DNA of 39,663 nucleotides from JAYZBC01 sp036339375 (GCA_036339375.1 JAYZBC010000084.1:1-39663), one strand, 5' to 3'. Positions 16,322 through 25,136 are shown, counted from the stretch's first letter. Numbers and translations: made by a program. The notes: a model not told the origin generated them from the letters alone.

Positions 16322-17554
16322 TTATCGGAGTTCGGAGTTTCCATACATATCAACCAGAATGTTCTCGTCCGGTCCCAAAGGCCTGCCTTCTGCGCGGGCC
16401 AACAACCAATCTGCCATCATGTGACCAAAATGCGGGCCCTGTGCTACAGAGGTTGCTCCTCCCATGCTGTGTTTGGCACCTTCGTAAACGACAAGTTTTT
16501 TCGGCGACTTGATACGATTGTAAACGTCCAGAGTATGTTCTATTGGACTTAACTCATCATCCTCCCCACCAACAATTAAGATTGGGCAGCTAATTTTTTC
16601 GGCAACTGGCCGAGGATCAAAACCTTTGGCGAATTGATCAAACGCCTCATCATCAGTCACATCCGCCATAAACATAAAGCGCATTCTGAAAGTAGGTGAA
16701 CCTACATTAAAAATTGTATAACAATCGGGTTCGTGGATGACAAATGCCTGCGCTACCCCCTTAACGCGGTCACCAAGTTCAGCAGCGGCACATAGACTAA
16801 AATATGTACCAAAGCTGGTTGCCCGAATGGTGAGCCGGTTGGCATCGATCGCATCGTGTGTCTCCAGCCAATCAAAGGTGGCTACCGCCGCAGGTCCATG
16901 ATTAAATGGATCTACAAAAATTCCCCTGCCTGGACATTCTCCCTGGCCAGGTCCGTCCATCGCCAAAATAGCAAATCCACGCTCGAGGTAAGGGTCGCCA
17001 TACATGGCAACCACATTTTCTTTGCATCCATCCATACCGCCAATATTAACGACACACGGAAATCTTTCTCCGGCCTTTGGTGTTCTTGGCAAATGCAGCA
17101 TGCCAGAAAGTGCATTGTCCCCGAACGGAATGTCTACCCGTTGGATGGGACGAGGCGCATAATCAATAAATTTATCATAACATTTAATTATTTGCGCTTC
17201 ATACTCACGATACCGGTCATCAATTTCATAAAGGGGCCACCGTGCTGCAGCCCAAAGGAGAGATGCTGTCAGAAAACTTTCACGAGCAGGAACCAGGCGG
17301 CCTTCCTCTTCATACCCCTCTGCCCGTTCTCGAATTTGACGGCCAGCAGCTGCAAATTCGCGATGTGCATCCGAAAATTTTTTTATGCGTGCACCAGCGG
17401 CACGAAAAACTGCCCCAGCGGCCGCTCCAGCTGGTGCCGCATAATGTGCCAGACGTGCTTGATCCCATTCAATTCCGATGGTTTCTACCACTGTATCCAA
17501 CAACCATCTTTGCTGGGACCAACGCAATGAACGACGATTGATGTCCCCTCTCAT
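16322..17554 (-). CDS. helical-cap alpha/beta hydrolase, tandem copy 2
   Basis: This 410-residue paralogue of the gene at 14996-16231 aligns almost without gaps, with Ser247 (RATSFGT), Asp333 (GEDDELSP) and His362 (GAKHSMGG) at identical positions. The nucleophile elbow is Ala-Thr-Ser-Phe-Gly instead of the usual Gly-x-Ser-x-Gly. The AMDGPGQGE loop near 198-206 and the RESFLTASLLWAAARWP cap helix are conserved between the copies. A run of six G precedes the ATG at 17554. The two copies differ at roughly half of their positions by eye, so this is an old duplication and each copy probably has its own substrate or stage. The gene is followed by, and likely co-transcribed with, copy 1. Confidence 0.87.
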   Translation of the reverse strand: MRGDINRRSLRWSQQRWLLDTVVETIGIEWDQARLAHYAAPAGAAAGAVFRAAGARIKKFSDAHREFAAAGRQIRERAEGYEEEGRLVPARESFLTASLLWAAARWPLYEIDDRYREYEAQIIKCYDKFIDYAPRPIQRVDIPFGDNALSGMLHLPRTPKAGERFPCVVNIGGMDGCKENVVAMYGDPYLERGFAILAMDGPGQGECPGRGIFVDPFNHGPAAVATFDWLETHDAIDANRLTIRATSFGTYFSLCAAAELGDRVKGVAQAFVIHEPDCYTIFNVGSPTFRMRFMFMADVTDDEAFDQFAKGFDPRPVAEKISCPILIVGGEDDELSPIEHTLDVYNRIKSPKKLVVYEGAKHSMGGATSVAQGPHFGHMMADWLLARAEGRPLGPDENILVDMYGNSELR

Positions 17555-17596
17555 TTACCCCCCCTATTTGCAAACACCGCTCTCTGGAAAAACGGT

Positions 17597-18553
17597 TCAA
17601 CCTGATGGTCGCCCAGCAGCTGACATCGAAGGTCTGACCATATCATCCTTTACTTGCTGTATCCCATCTGGCAAATGCCACTCAGAAAATCTATTGACAC
17701 GATAGTTATGCGGTTTCCATTTTTCCGTTACGAAATCCGAATCTGTGAAATACTCGACCGCACCGCCACAGGGAGATTTAAAATACCAGAAATAGGCAGA
17801 CGAAATGGGGTGGCGACCGGGTCCTACTTCAGTGTCCCAGCCTTTCTTGTCGAATGCCACACCCCCACCAAACACTTCGTGAATATCCCTGACCTCAAAG
17901 GCTGTATGATGGTAACGTTTTTTGCCGTCCCGGCTCCATATCATAAATAGATTATGATGTTGGCTCTTCCCAGCACAACGCAAAAAAATTGCTGCACCGC
18001 CTGCGTAACGGTCTGACAACCAAAATCCCAATCGATTTTTATAAAATTTTTCCGCTGCCTTTAAATCAGGCAACACAAAGCCGATGTGACCCATCCTTAT
18101 AGGACGAGCGCTTTCATAAAATTTACTCACCTCATCTATCCGTTCCAGAGAGTCGTAGGAGTTGATTTTAGTCCGACTTGCATTAATTTTGTTTTTGGGT
18201 TTCCAAAGCGTGAATCCTACGCCAAGGCCGTTCGGATCTATGCAATGGAGGGTTCCATTTCGATCTACCTTTACTTCGCGATCTTTTAAAAGTTCTTTTT
18301 TTATTTCAAGCAAATGCTTTTTTGAAGAAACACCCCAAATCATTTCCCTAAAATGCATATCCTTTTGTGCTGGGGGAGGTATGTCTTTGGCTTTTGGAGG
18401 TTTTAAAACAATTTTACTGCCAATTTGTGTTTCATAAACCGCTTTTGCGCGGGTATTAACAACCTCGCGCAGACCCCAATCTGAAAAAAAGCGTTTTGCC
18501 TTTTTCATGTCTGGTGGAGCAAAAAGAACTGTATGAAGACCTGTAAAAGCCAT
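17597..18553 (-). CDS. two-domain VOC protein, extradiol-type ring-cleavage dioxygenase
   Basis: This 318-residue protein has two VOC halves, residues 1-120 (degenerate) and 150-275. The second half has His156 (RMGHIGFV), His216 (RYHHTAFE) and Glu267 (GGAVEYFTD). This is the two-His-one-carboxylate iron site of type I extradiol dioxygenases, with near-identical spacing to BphC (146/210/260 from memory). The acid/base residues also have counterparts: His200 (SQHHN) and Tyr257 (FWYFKSP), ten residues before the Glu. It should open a catechol-like or hydroxylated N-heterocyclic ring with O2. It lies between the amidohydrolase gene and the two helical-cap hydrolases, the classic order of ring cleavage followed by C-C hydrolysis. 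Confidence 0.85.
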   Translation of the reverse strand: MAFTGLHTVLFAPPDMKKAKRFFSDWGLREVVNTRAKAVYETQIGSKIVLKPPKAKDIPPPAQKDMHFREMIWGVSSKKHLLEIKKELLKDREVKVDRNGTLHCIDPNGLGVGFTLWKPKNKINASRTKINSYDSLERIDEVSKFYESARPIRMGHIGFVLPDLKAAEKFYKNRLGFWLSDRYAGGAAIFLRCAGKSQHHNLFMIWSRDGKKRYHHTAFEVRDIHEVFGGGVAFDKKGWDTEVGPGRHPISSAYFWYFKSPCGGAVEYFTDSDFVTEKWKPHNYRVNRFSEWHLPDGIQQVKDDMVRPSMSAAGRPSG

Positions 18554-18618
18554 ATTGCCTCCTCTGCCGATTCTATAACCGACGAAACGTTTTATAAATT
18601 GCCATCCGTTAAGCTACG

Positions 18619-18660
18619 GGAGGTTAAGACCCACAGCAAGAGGCTCAAATCTTAACCTCC
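18619..18660. repeat. 11-bp inverted repeat in the amidohydrolase/VOC gap
   Basis: GGAGGTTAAGA (18619-18629) and TCTTAACCTCC (18650-18660) are perfect complements separated by 20 bases. The second arm ends right at the amidohydrolase stop codon. There is no U-tract on either strand, so rho-independent termination is unlikely. An mRNA-stabilising hairpin or an attenuating structure between the two genes is possible. Confidence 0.5.
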
Positions 18661-20181
18661 TCAAAGCTTTCCGTCACCATATCCGGTCCTAGCAACAAAT
18701 CGCCTAAGTCCAATATCAGTATCCCAGACTCGTTGATGGGCGTCCATTAGGTATGGCAATGCCACCTCACGTTGTTTAACCACATCCTCATATTCAGGGA
18801 TATAACTTTTCATAAGCGCTGCAACTTCCTGACGAAGTTCATCCTCATTGATTGTTTTGACAACGCGATCTTCGATTACAACCCGCCCATCAATGATGAC
18901 GGTATCAACAGAGCGCCCCGTTTCTGTGTAAACCAACTGACGAGCGGCACTATTATAGGGCAAGTAAGCTGTGTCGTTCATATCCAGCAACACTAAATCG
19001 GCCTTAAATCCCGGCTTCAGAGCGCCCAGCTGGTCTTGCAAACAGGCTGTCCTAGCACTTCCAAGCGTGGCATGCCTTAATGCTTCGTGGGCTAAATGCG
19101 TACCCGGAACCGGCTCACTGACCGCTCCCAACATGCAATATGCTTTCATGGCTTGAAACATATTCTGTACGTCGCTGCCCGAACAATTGTCACATCCAAG
19201 GCCAACCCGCATTCCAGCATCCCGCATATCACGTATGGGGGCAATTCCACTTTTTAGCTTCATGTTGCTGTTGTGACATAGTACCGCACCTGCATCGGCA
19301 GCAGCCATTTCATCAATCTCTTCACGTGTAATCCAGACAGAATGTGCAATGTTCAAGCGATGATTGAGCATTCCCGCTGCATCAAGATATTTAATGAATG
19401 AGCCTCCAAATTCCCCATACATCTCACGTGCCATAACAATTTGTCCGCGGGTTTCATATACATGAATATAAACACCAAGATCGTGACGGTTGGCTAAATC
19501 GGTACACCCCTCAAGTAATTTAAGTGTGCAACGTTGTGGTGCAAAAGGCCCAACAGCCCAATGGATATTTCCTTTAGCGGGTCGTCTTTTTATCTGTGCA
19601 TCTAAAAAGTCTAACTGTTCTTTACCATTACTGGCTTGTGTTCCCATCATTTCCTGAATTTCGGGGGGCAAAAGCTCTTTATGTCGTAACATTCCCACGG
19701 CTGGAATATCGAAAACCATCGGCGAAAAAATGACACGTTCACCAATTTCCTCATAGGCATCCAGAACAACGTCTATATTTTCTTCTGTTAACGGAATTAG
19801 ACCCAACATATCCTGTACAGAGGTGATTCCACAACGCATCGATTCTAGTGCCCCAACCAGAGTTCTCAGGCGGATCTCTTCCTTGTCTCTGAAGGTTCCC
19901 ATTGGCAGCGTATACAGCAACCAAAATTCTAAAGGTATATCCTCAAAAAGGCCCCGACAAAGGGTGTCATGAGAATGATAATGGGCGTTGATAAAACCTG
20001 GAATGACGAGGTGATTGCTGGCATTCAATATTGAGGACCCGGAAGTTTGTTCAGGTGTCAGGTTTTTGCCCACAGCTGCAATTAATTCATCTTCGATCAA
20101 AATGTCTACAATTTGTGGTTTATGGATGTCACCATCATGGTCATAGACTCTTCCACCTTTTATTAGCAGTTTATTTGCCAT
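18661..20181 (-). CDS. amidohydrolase, ATZ/TRZ/cytosine-deaminase-like
   Basis: This 506-residue protein of the metal-dependent deaminase/chlorohydrolase subgroup has His67-x-His69 in FINAHYHSHDTLCRG, a conserved histidine in GVYIHVYETRG, another in VLCHNSNMKLKSG and an Asp in GLGCDNCSGSD. Together they make a mononuclear site. Relatives deaminate or dechlorinate s-triazines, guanine, cytosine, thiomethyladenosine and related N-heterocycles. The protein is longer than most (usually 430-470) because of an extended region after residue 150. GGATAAAAAC before the ATG at 20181 is only a weak ribosome site. It is probably the first gene of the minus-strand set containing the extradiol enzyme and the two hydrolases, and it is divergent from the amidase gene. 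Confidence 0.9.
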   Translation of the reverse strand: MANKLLIKGGRVYDHDGDIHKPQIVDILIEDELIAAVGKNLTPEQTSGSSILNASNHLVIPGFINAHYHSHDTLCRGLFEDIPLEFWLLYTLPMGTFRDKEEIRLRTLVGALESMRCGITSVQDMLGLIPLTEENIDVVLDAYEEIGERVIFSPMVFDIPAVGMLRHKELLPPEIQEMMGTQASNGKEQLDFLDAQIKRRPAKGNIHWAVGPFAPQRCTLKLLEGCTDLANRHDLGVYIHVYETRGQIVMAREMYGEFGGSFIKYLDAAGMLNHRLNIAHSVWITREEIDEMAAADAGAVLCHNSNMKLKSGIAPIRDMRDAGMRVGLGCDNCSGSDVQNMFQAMKAYCMLGAVSEPVPGTHLAHEALRHATLGSARTACLQDQLGALKPGFKADLVLLDMNDTAYLPYNSAARQLVYTETGRSVDTVIIDGRVVIEDRVVKTINEDELRQEVAALMKSYIPEYEDVVKQREVALPYLMDAHQRVWDTDIGLRRFVARTGYGDGKL

Positions 20182-20268
20182 TTGTTTTTATCCGTTTTAC
20201 TCGTAATCCAAGAAAGCTATCATGAGCTTAACGCGTCTTCAAATTGTGAGTAGATAGGCTAGTAGAAA

Positions 20269-21564
20269 ATGACATTAAAAAATTTAAACAAAATCTCTTT
20301 AACGGAGGTTGCAAAGATAATCTCCAAAGGTGAATGTTCCGTTGAGGAAGTTTTAACGGCTTGCCTTTCTCGCATTGAAGAGCGAGATGAAACCGTAAAA
20401 GCCTGGGCCCATATTGATCGGGAATTAATTCTCACCCATGCACGAACCCTGGACAATGGACCAGTCGTTGGCCCTTTGCATGGTGTACCTATCGGTGTGA
20501 AAGACGTTCTTAATACTGCGGACATTCCTACGCAAATGGGATCCCCGATCTACAAAGGATATAAAGCAAAAACGGATGCCGCCTGCGTTGCAATTTTGCG
20601 TGCGGCGGGAGCCATAATATTTGGTAAAACAGTTACCTGCGAATTCGCTGGTTCGTACCCCGGAGCAACCACCAATCCACACAATTCGAATTACACACCC
20701 GGTGGCTCTTCAAGTGGCTCAGGAGCCGCTGTAGCTGATTTTATGATCCCAGCTGCTTTTGGAACCCAAACAGGTGGTTCTGTGCTTCGCCCAGCAGCCT
20801 TTTGCGGCACAGTAGGATATAAGCCAAGCTACAATATGATTAACCGCGCAGGGTTAATGTTTGCTGCCGAAAATCTCGATACAATTGGTTTATTAACTCG
20901 AACGGTTGAAGACGCTGATTTGCTTATGAGCGTACTTTTAAAAAGACCTCTTTCAAAAACACTGCCCAAAGAGCCCCCCCCCACAATTGGACTTTGTCGC
21001 ACTCATTTGTGGGAGAAGGCCAGCAATGAAACGGTTTTCGCGGTCAATGATAGCGTGGAACGTTTAAAGGCGAAAAACGCCAAGTTTATCGAAATCACCC
21101 TGCCCCCTTCATTTCAGCACTTAAATAATGCCAGGAACATTATTAACGATTTTGAAAGAAGCCGGGTTATGGCTGATCACTGGTATAATGACAGAGAATT
21201 GTTGAGCGAAAACATTCAAGAACAATTAGAGCGCGGCCTTTCAATGAGTTATGAAACCTATAAAGGAGCATTAAACCTAGCTCAAAAAAGCCGGAACGAA
21301 ATTGAAGGCATCTTTGGTCAAGTTGATTTTGTATTAGCTCCAAGCACGCAGGGTGAAGCTCCCTATGGCCTCAAATCTACGGGGGATCCCCAATTTCAGG
21401 GTTTATGGACGATTTTACACGTCCCTACTATTTCTCTACCTACACATAGTGGACCCAATAATTTACCCGTCGGAATTCAACTTATTGGGTATAATCATCG
21501 AGATGAACATTTACTGAGCTGGGCCCAGTGGGTTTTGGAAAATCTGGGGAATTGGCAAAACTGA
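20269..21564 (+). CDS. amidase signature family protein
   Basis: This 431-residue amidase has the complete Lys78 - cis-Ser147 - Ser171 triad in GVPIGVKDV, TPGGSSSGSG and GTQTGGSVLRPA. The spacing (69 and 24 residues) equals that of malonamidase E2 as I recall it. It hydrolyses a linear amide to acid and ammonia, with no metal. The N-terminal helix SLTEVAKIISKGECSVEEV is typical and there is no signal peptide. It is a single plus-strand gene, divergent from the ATZ-like gene across 87 bp and convergent with the cupin gene. In a ring-degradation setting it would release ammonia from an opened lactam or carbamoyl intermediate; the natural substrate is unknown. The ATG at 20269 lacks a clear Shine-Dalgarno site. 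Confidence 0.93.
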   Translation: MTLKNLNKISLTEVAKIISKGECSVEEVLTACLSRIEERDETVKAWAHIDRELILTHARTLDNGPVVGPLHGVPIGVKDVLNTADIPTQMGSPIYKGYKAKTDAACVAILRAAGAIIFGKTVTCEFAGSYPGATTNPHNSNYTPGGSSSGSGAAVADFMIPAAFGTQTGGSVLRPAAFCGTVGYKPSYNMINRAGLMFAAENLDTIGLLTRTVEDADLLMSVLLKRPLSKTLPKEPPPTIGLCRTHLWEKASNETVFAVNDSVERLKAKNAKFIEITLPPSFQHLNNARNIINDFERSRVMADHWYNDRELLSENIQEQLERGLSMSYETYKGALNLAQKSRNEIEGIFGQVDFVLAPSTQGEAPYGLKSTGDPQFQGLWTILHVPTISLPTHSGPNNLPVGIQLIGYNHRDEHLLSWAQWVLENLGNWQN

Positions 21565-21647
21565 TTTTAGAAACGAAACACTCGCGAATCCAACGAATTG
21601 ACCGTTATGCATGGTTAAAAACCTAAATTCACCTTTTGTGTATTTAG

Positions 21648-22124
21648 TCAGCCATAAGGTTCTGCTGGTTTACCCCCAAAATCCGGCATGGCGGCATGAA
21701 TCAGAATAAACGCGATCATACAAGGTTCGTTACCGTTGTTTACCCAATTATGAACTGTGCCACGCTGAACTAACACATCACCAGCCTTTAGGTGGACCGT
21801 TTCATCATCTAATTCCATATCGATTTCACCTTTTAATACAATTGCATAATCAATCGAATCCGTTCGGTGTACACGTGGGGATACTCCAGGATCAAACCTC
21901 GAAATTCGACAAACGCTGCCATTGGAAACAACCGTGGAGGTCACATCCGCAGAAATATCAGTGTCATCACCAAGATCGGTTGGGGTGCTATCAGTCGCCC
22001 AAATCACTGTAGAATTAGCACCGGGTCGCCGAGTGATGACGTTTTGGGAAAACTCATCAAGTTTAACCACAGCTTTCCCATTGCTATCATGACCGGTTAT
22101 TACTCTGCGAACTTTCAGGCTCAC
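21648..22124 (-). CDS. cupin domain protein
   Basis: This 158-residue protein has a single cupin barrel. The first motif region, RTDSIDYAIVLKGEIDMEL, leads into LKAGDVLVQRGTVHNWVN, with a His in the second motif (VHNW). Small cupins may be isomerases, dioxygenases or ligand-binding proteins. The stretch around 80-90 (SVCRISRFDPGVSPRVHRT) gives a further His for the metal site. Start is a GTG at 22124 directly after AAGGAGGTAAATA, an unusually strong ribosome site. It follows the TPP-enzyme subunit with a 20-bp gap, so it belongs to the TauD/TPP decarboxylase operon. The substrate is unknown. Confidence 0.85.
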   Translation of the reverse strand: MSLKVRRVITGHDSNGKAVVKLDEFSQNVITRRPGANSTVIWATDSTPTDLGDDTDISADVTSTVVSNGSVCRISRFDPGVSPRVHRTDSIDYAIVLKGEIDMELDDETVHLKAGDVLVQRGTVHNWVNNGNEPCMIAFILIHAAMPDFGGKPAEPYG

Positions 22125-22144
22125 TATTTACCTCCTTTTTTGTT

Positions 22145-22714
22145 TCATAATTCTTTAACTGCGTCCAAAAAATCTTTACGAACTTGCGCTCCATGCATAA
22201 ATCCATAATCTTGCGGATATTTTTCCCCGGGCTCTACTTTTAACGTCGCAAAAACCGGGCCTTCTTGTTGTAAAACAGCGCCTATACCAGATTTAAAATC
22301 ATTAAGATCATTGAACTCATGACTTTCCCTGTAACCCGCTTCTCGGGCGAGCCCAGCAAAACTGACTTTGCCTTGCCCGGGAATAGGATGGCCGCCATTT
22401 GCTTCATAGGTGCCATTCTCGCATACAAAATGTACTAAATTTTTTGGCGCTGCTTGGGCAATGGTTACTAAGCTACCTAAATTCATAAGGAGGCTACCAT
22501 CGCCGTCCAACAGAATAATGCGGCGGTCTGGCCAAGCCAGCGCAAACCCTAAGGCATGGGAGGAAGTTAACCCCATTGCACCTGAGGAAATATAATTTAA
22601 TGGATTAGGCCGAATAGCAATCCATTCAAAAGCTGAAGTGTAAGCCGCCACTACAATTTCGTCCTCTGCAACACACTGACTAAGGATTTTGAGACAAACA
22701 TCACGTTTCATCAT
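22145..22714 (-). CDS. TPP-binding subunit of a split 2-oxoacid decarboxylase (ComE/sulfopyruvate decarboxylase beta-like)
   Basis: This 189-residue protein corresponds to the C-terminal pyrophosphate-binding domain of thiamine enzymes. The motif LLDGDGSLLMNLGSL gives the GDG start, and CENGTYEANG about 25 residues later gives the Asn ligand for the Mg-diphosphate. Short split versions are known as sulfopyruvate decarboxylase (ComDE) and phosphonopyruvate decarboxylase. Its start overlaps the alpha subunit's stop by four bases, so the two chains are made in equal amounts. It should decarboxylate a 2-oxoacid to an aldehyde. Whether the acid carries a sulfonate, a phosphonate or is a ring-cleavage product cannot be told. 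Confidence 0.88.
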   Translation of the reverse strand: MMKRDVCLKILSQCVAEDEIVVAAYTSAFEWIAIRPNPLNYISSGAMGLTSSHALGFALAWPDRRIILLDGDGSLLMNLGSLVTIAQAAPKNLVHFVCENGTYEANGGHPIPGQGKVSFAGLAREAGYRESHEFNDLNDFKSGIGAVLQQEGPVFATLKVEPGEKYPQDYGFMHGAQVRKDFLDAVKEL

Positions 22715-23247
22715 GGTGCAATCGGCCTCCTCCCAATTAGCATCGCCACTGGCGTTGAAGTTTCATAGGCTTTGTTTATAGCTGGTACAATTTCACCAAC
22801 GTCTTCATCAGTTTCAATCCAGTGATGCGCTATTCCCATCGCATCAAGAATGGGTTCTATAATACGCACACCATATCTGGATGACTCTGTTGGCGCTACG
22901 CCTGGTTCCTTGCCAAGCAATCCTACCATCATGCAAATTGGCATTGAATATTCAACTGCAACCGCCCGTACCCCATTCAAAGAATCTAGCAAACCTGTAT
23001 ATTGTATCAGAATGAGGGCACGATGTTTTGCATACGAAAGTCCGGCACTAATACCCAACGCTTCGTCCTCCTTGCACACCAAAACATGTCTGAAGGATTC
23101 ATCAACGGAAATGGGGGCCAACAACCCAGATGCTGTGGTTTTGTCTGGTACCGTAATTATAGTTTTAATTCCGCTTATTTTAACTGATTGAATTATGCCG
23201 GCCCCATGAAGGCCAACCTCAACTTTGTCCTGGCTAGTATTTTTCAT
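22711..23247 (-). CDS. N-terminal (Pyr) subunit of a split TPP decarboxylase (ComD-like)
   Basis: This 178-residue protein matches the pyrimidine-binding domain of TPP enzymes. The cofactor-activating Glu is expected in VCKEDEALGISAGLSYAKH, followed by the typical QYTGLLDSLNGVRAV helix and a MMVGLLGKEPG loop. It pairs with the following gene to form one active site at the subunit interface. Start and stop overlap the neighbouring genes by four bases each (ATGA), giving a tightly coupled TauD-alpha-beta operon. The nearest named relative I know is sulfopyruvate decarboxylase alpha, but residues that would read a sulfonate are not recognisable. Confidence 0.87.
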   Translation of the reverse strand: MKNTSQDKVEVGLHGAGIIQSVKISGIKTIITVPDKTTASGLLAPISVDESFRHVLVCKEDEALGISAGLSYAKHRALILIQYTGLLDSLNGVRAVAVEYSMPICMMVGLLGKEPGVAPTESSRYGVRIIEPILDAMGIAHHWIETDEDVGEIVPAINKAYETSTPVAMLIGRRPIAP

Positions 23248-24122
23248 GCAACGCCCTGTTTTTTATTTGAACCAGATTTTGACAAACCCACTGCAGAAAC
23301 TAAGGGCTCTCCACTGACTTTTCCTCTCTTAAGAAGCCTTCGTTCATGCTCGGGAAATTCCTTTCGGGCGTGAACCGAACACCGGTTATCCCATATTACA
23401 TAATCACCCAATTGCCATTCATGTTCATAATCAGCCCGTTCTACAAAAGGAAACAATTTTGACAGCAATTCGGCACTTTCGCTTTCATCATAACCATCGA
23501 TTGCCGCGGTCATCAACCGGTCCAGATAAAGAGCTTTCCGTTCAGTTTCAGGATGTTTGACCACAGCGGGTTGCCACTGATGGGGGATGCCCTCCAGATC
23601 TTCTACACGGGGTTTCTCCCTCACTGTATAGTCATAAACCTGTAATACCCGCCGACCGGAAATTTTTTCTAAAAGATGTTTTGGCAGGGCCTTATAGGCT
23701 TCATAACAACTGCCAAATAGCGTGTTGCCGCCACTGCTAGGCAGTTCAACTGCATATAACCATGTTGCTTTATCCGGTGCCTTGGTAAAAGAGTTATCAT
23801 GATGGAACCACATTTCACCGTCTCCAAAAGCCCCTATTGGGGTGCCATCATTGTTGAGAATGTTTGAAACCAGCTGAATTTGCGTATCATCATCAGCGCG
23901 CCGATCATTAGGCATTGAAATTTCCGATGTTTCACCCAACCAGTTTGCACTCTTTATGAGTTGTCCATCAGTCAAATTTTGATTTCTAAAAAGCAATAAC
24001 ACATGGTTATTCCAGGCATCGATGAGTGCTTCAGCAGTCTCATTATTCATTAACTGGGCTAGATCAACACCACATACTTCTGCACCGATTGGCCCATCAA
24101 AGGGAACGATTTTCAAAGTCAT
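23244..24122 (-). CDS. TauD/TfdA family Fe(II)/2-oxoglutarate dioxygenase
   Basis: This 292-residue dioxygenase has the iron triad His107-x-Asp109 (MWFHHDNSF) and His251 (DNRCSVHARKEF), with the 2-oxoglutarate Arg in the following RRLLKRGKV. Relatives hydroxylate taurine, 2,4-D, alkyl sulfates and carnitine precursors next to a heteroatom, which leads to C-S, C-O or C-N cleavage. It is the first gene of the operon with the split TPP decarboxylase and cupin. Oxidative cleavage to a carbonyl followed by decarboxylation is a coherent pair of steps. A second TauD gene at 31831 is only distantly similar. The ATG at 24122 lacks a clear Shine-Dalgarno sequence. Confidence 0.92.
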   Translation of the reverse strand: MTLKIVPFDGPIGAEVCGVDLAQLMNNETAEALIDAWNNHVLLLFRNQNLTDGQLIKSANWLGETSEISMPNDRRADDDTQIQLVSNILNNDGTPIGAFGDGEMWFHHDNSFTKAPDKATWLYAVELPSSGGNTLFGSCYEAYKALPKHLLEKISGRRVLQVYDYTVREKPRVEDLEGIPHQWQPAVVKHPETERKALYLDRLMTAAIDGYDESESAELLSKLFPFVERADYEHEWQLGDYVIWDNRCSVHARKEFPEHERRLLKRGKVSGEPLVSAVGLSKSGSNKKQGVA

Positions 24123-24236
24123 AGCTTAACGGTAATGTGATAAGTACTGATCATCAAGCACTCTTCAGTTACCCTTGCTGGGTTGAAGTTGGGATGTCAT
24201 TCTTTTGTGTCAGTAGAAGTTGGAGAAGAATTTGTT

Positions 24237-25136
24237 ATGGAACTTAAAAAACACGGTCGATACGATTACTCGCCGATAATTGAGAGACCAGATTATGACT
24301 GGCCAGAAGGCAAACGTTTGGCCGTTTATATTGGGCTTAATATTGAGCATTTCAGCTTTGGTGAGGGGCTTGGACACACACCCACAAATCCAGGCGTACA
24401 ACCCGACGTTCGAAATTATGCGTGGCGGGATTATGGCCTAAGGGTCGGTATTTGGCGTGTCTTCAACCTTCTTGATGAACTCGGACTTCCCGCATGTCAC
24501 TTGATGAATACAGCTGTTTACGACTATGCACCGCAAATCCCAGCCTACATACGTAAACGCGGAGACGAGTTTATTGGACATGGCATAACCAATTCTGAGC
24601 AACAGGGGGAGTACGCGGAATCAGAGGAAAAAGTGCTCATCAAAAATGCAACGTCTACCTTTAAAAAACACGAAGGAAAAGTTCCCGCTGGGTGGATGGG
24701 CCCTTGGATATCGGAGAGTCACTATACTCCAGATTTATTGAAGGAAGCCGGCTATCAATTCATCATGGATTGGTCCTGTGATGACCAACCGGTTTGGATG
24801 AGGACACGTAGTGGAAAATTGTTAATGATCCCCTACCACATTGAGATCAATGATTCCCCTGCCCAGTTGTCACGACGCCATACCGCAGACGATTTTACAG
24901 GGATGGTGACAGGCCATTTTGACGAACAAATTTCTCAGTGTGAAAAACAACCTTTGGTTTTTTCGCTGGCACTGCACACTTTTGTTGTGGGTCAGCCCTA
25001 CAGGTTAGCAGGATTGCGAGACATTCTTACCCATATGGTTAATCACAAGGAGGCAAATAAAATTTGGTTCACACGACCAGGCGACATATACAAACATATA
25101 AGCGCCTTACCCGCAGGCTGTGTCCCTGGTGATTAA
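24237..25136 (+). CDS. polysaccharide deacetylase family (NodB/PuuE allantoinase-like)
   Basis: This 299-residue protein has the NodB fold as seen in PuuE-type allantoinases and related amidases. It opens with YDYSPIIERPDYDWPEGKRL and AVYIGLNIEHF. FIGHGITNSEQ in the middle gives the conserved His, and FSLALHTFVVGQPYR near the C-terminus supplies another. The double Asp of classic deacetylases is replaced by Asn-Ile-Glu-His, as in the cyclic-amide group. I set the start at the ATG 24237, which follows GGAGAAGAA. An in-frame TTG at 24183 would add 18 residues with no ribosome site. It likely opens a ureide, hydantoin or lactam, which fits N-heterocycle breakdown. It is divergent from the TauD operon and convergent with the PyrD-like gene. 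Confidence 0.87.
   Translation: MELKKHGRYDYSPIIERPDYDWPEGKRLAVYIGLNIEHFSFGEGLGHTPTNPGVQPDVRNYAWRDYGLRVGIWRVFNLLDELGLPACHLMNTAVYDYAPQIPAYIRKRGDEFIGHGITNSEQQGEYAESEEKVLIKNATSTFKKHEGKVPAGWMGPWISESHYTPDLLKEAGYQFIMDWSCDDQPVWMRTRSGKLLMIPYHIEINDSPAQLSRRHTADDFTGMVTGHFDEQISQCEKQPLVFSLALHTFVVGQPYRLAGLRDILTHMVNHKEANKIWFTRPGDIYKHISALPAGCVPGD

Noticed and set aside
16856..17530. 224-codon plus-strand open frame
   Set aside because: It is antisense to the helical-cap hydrolase gene, whose catalytic residues are intact. The translated product is rich in Cys, Ser and Arg and shows no domain.
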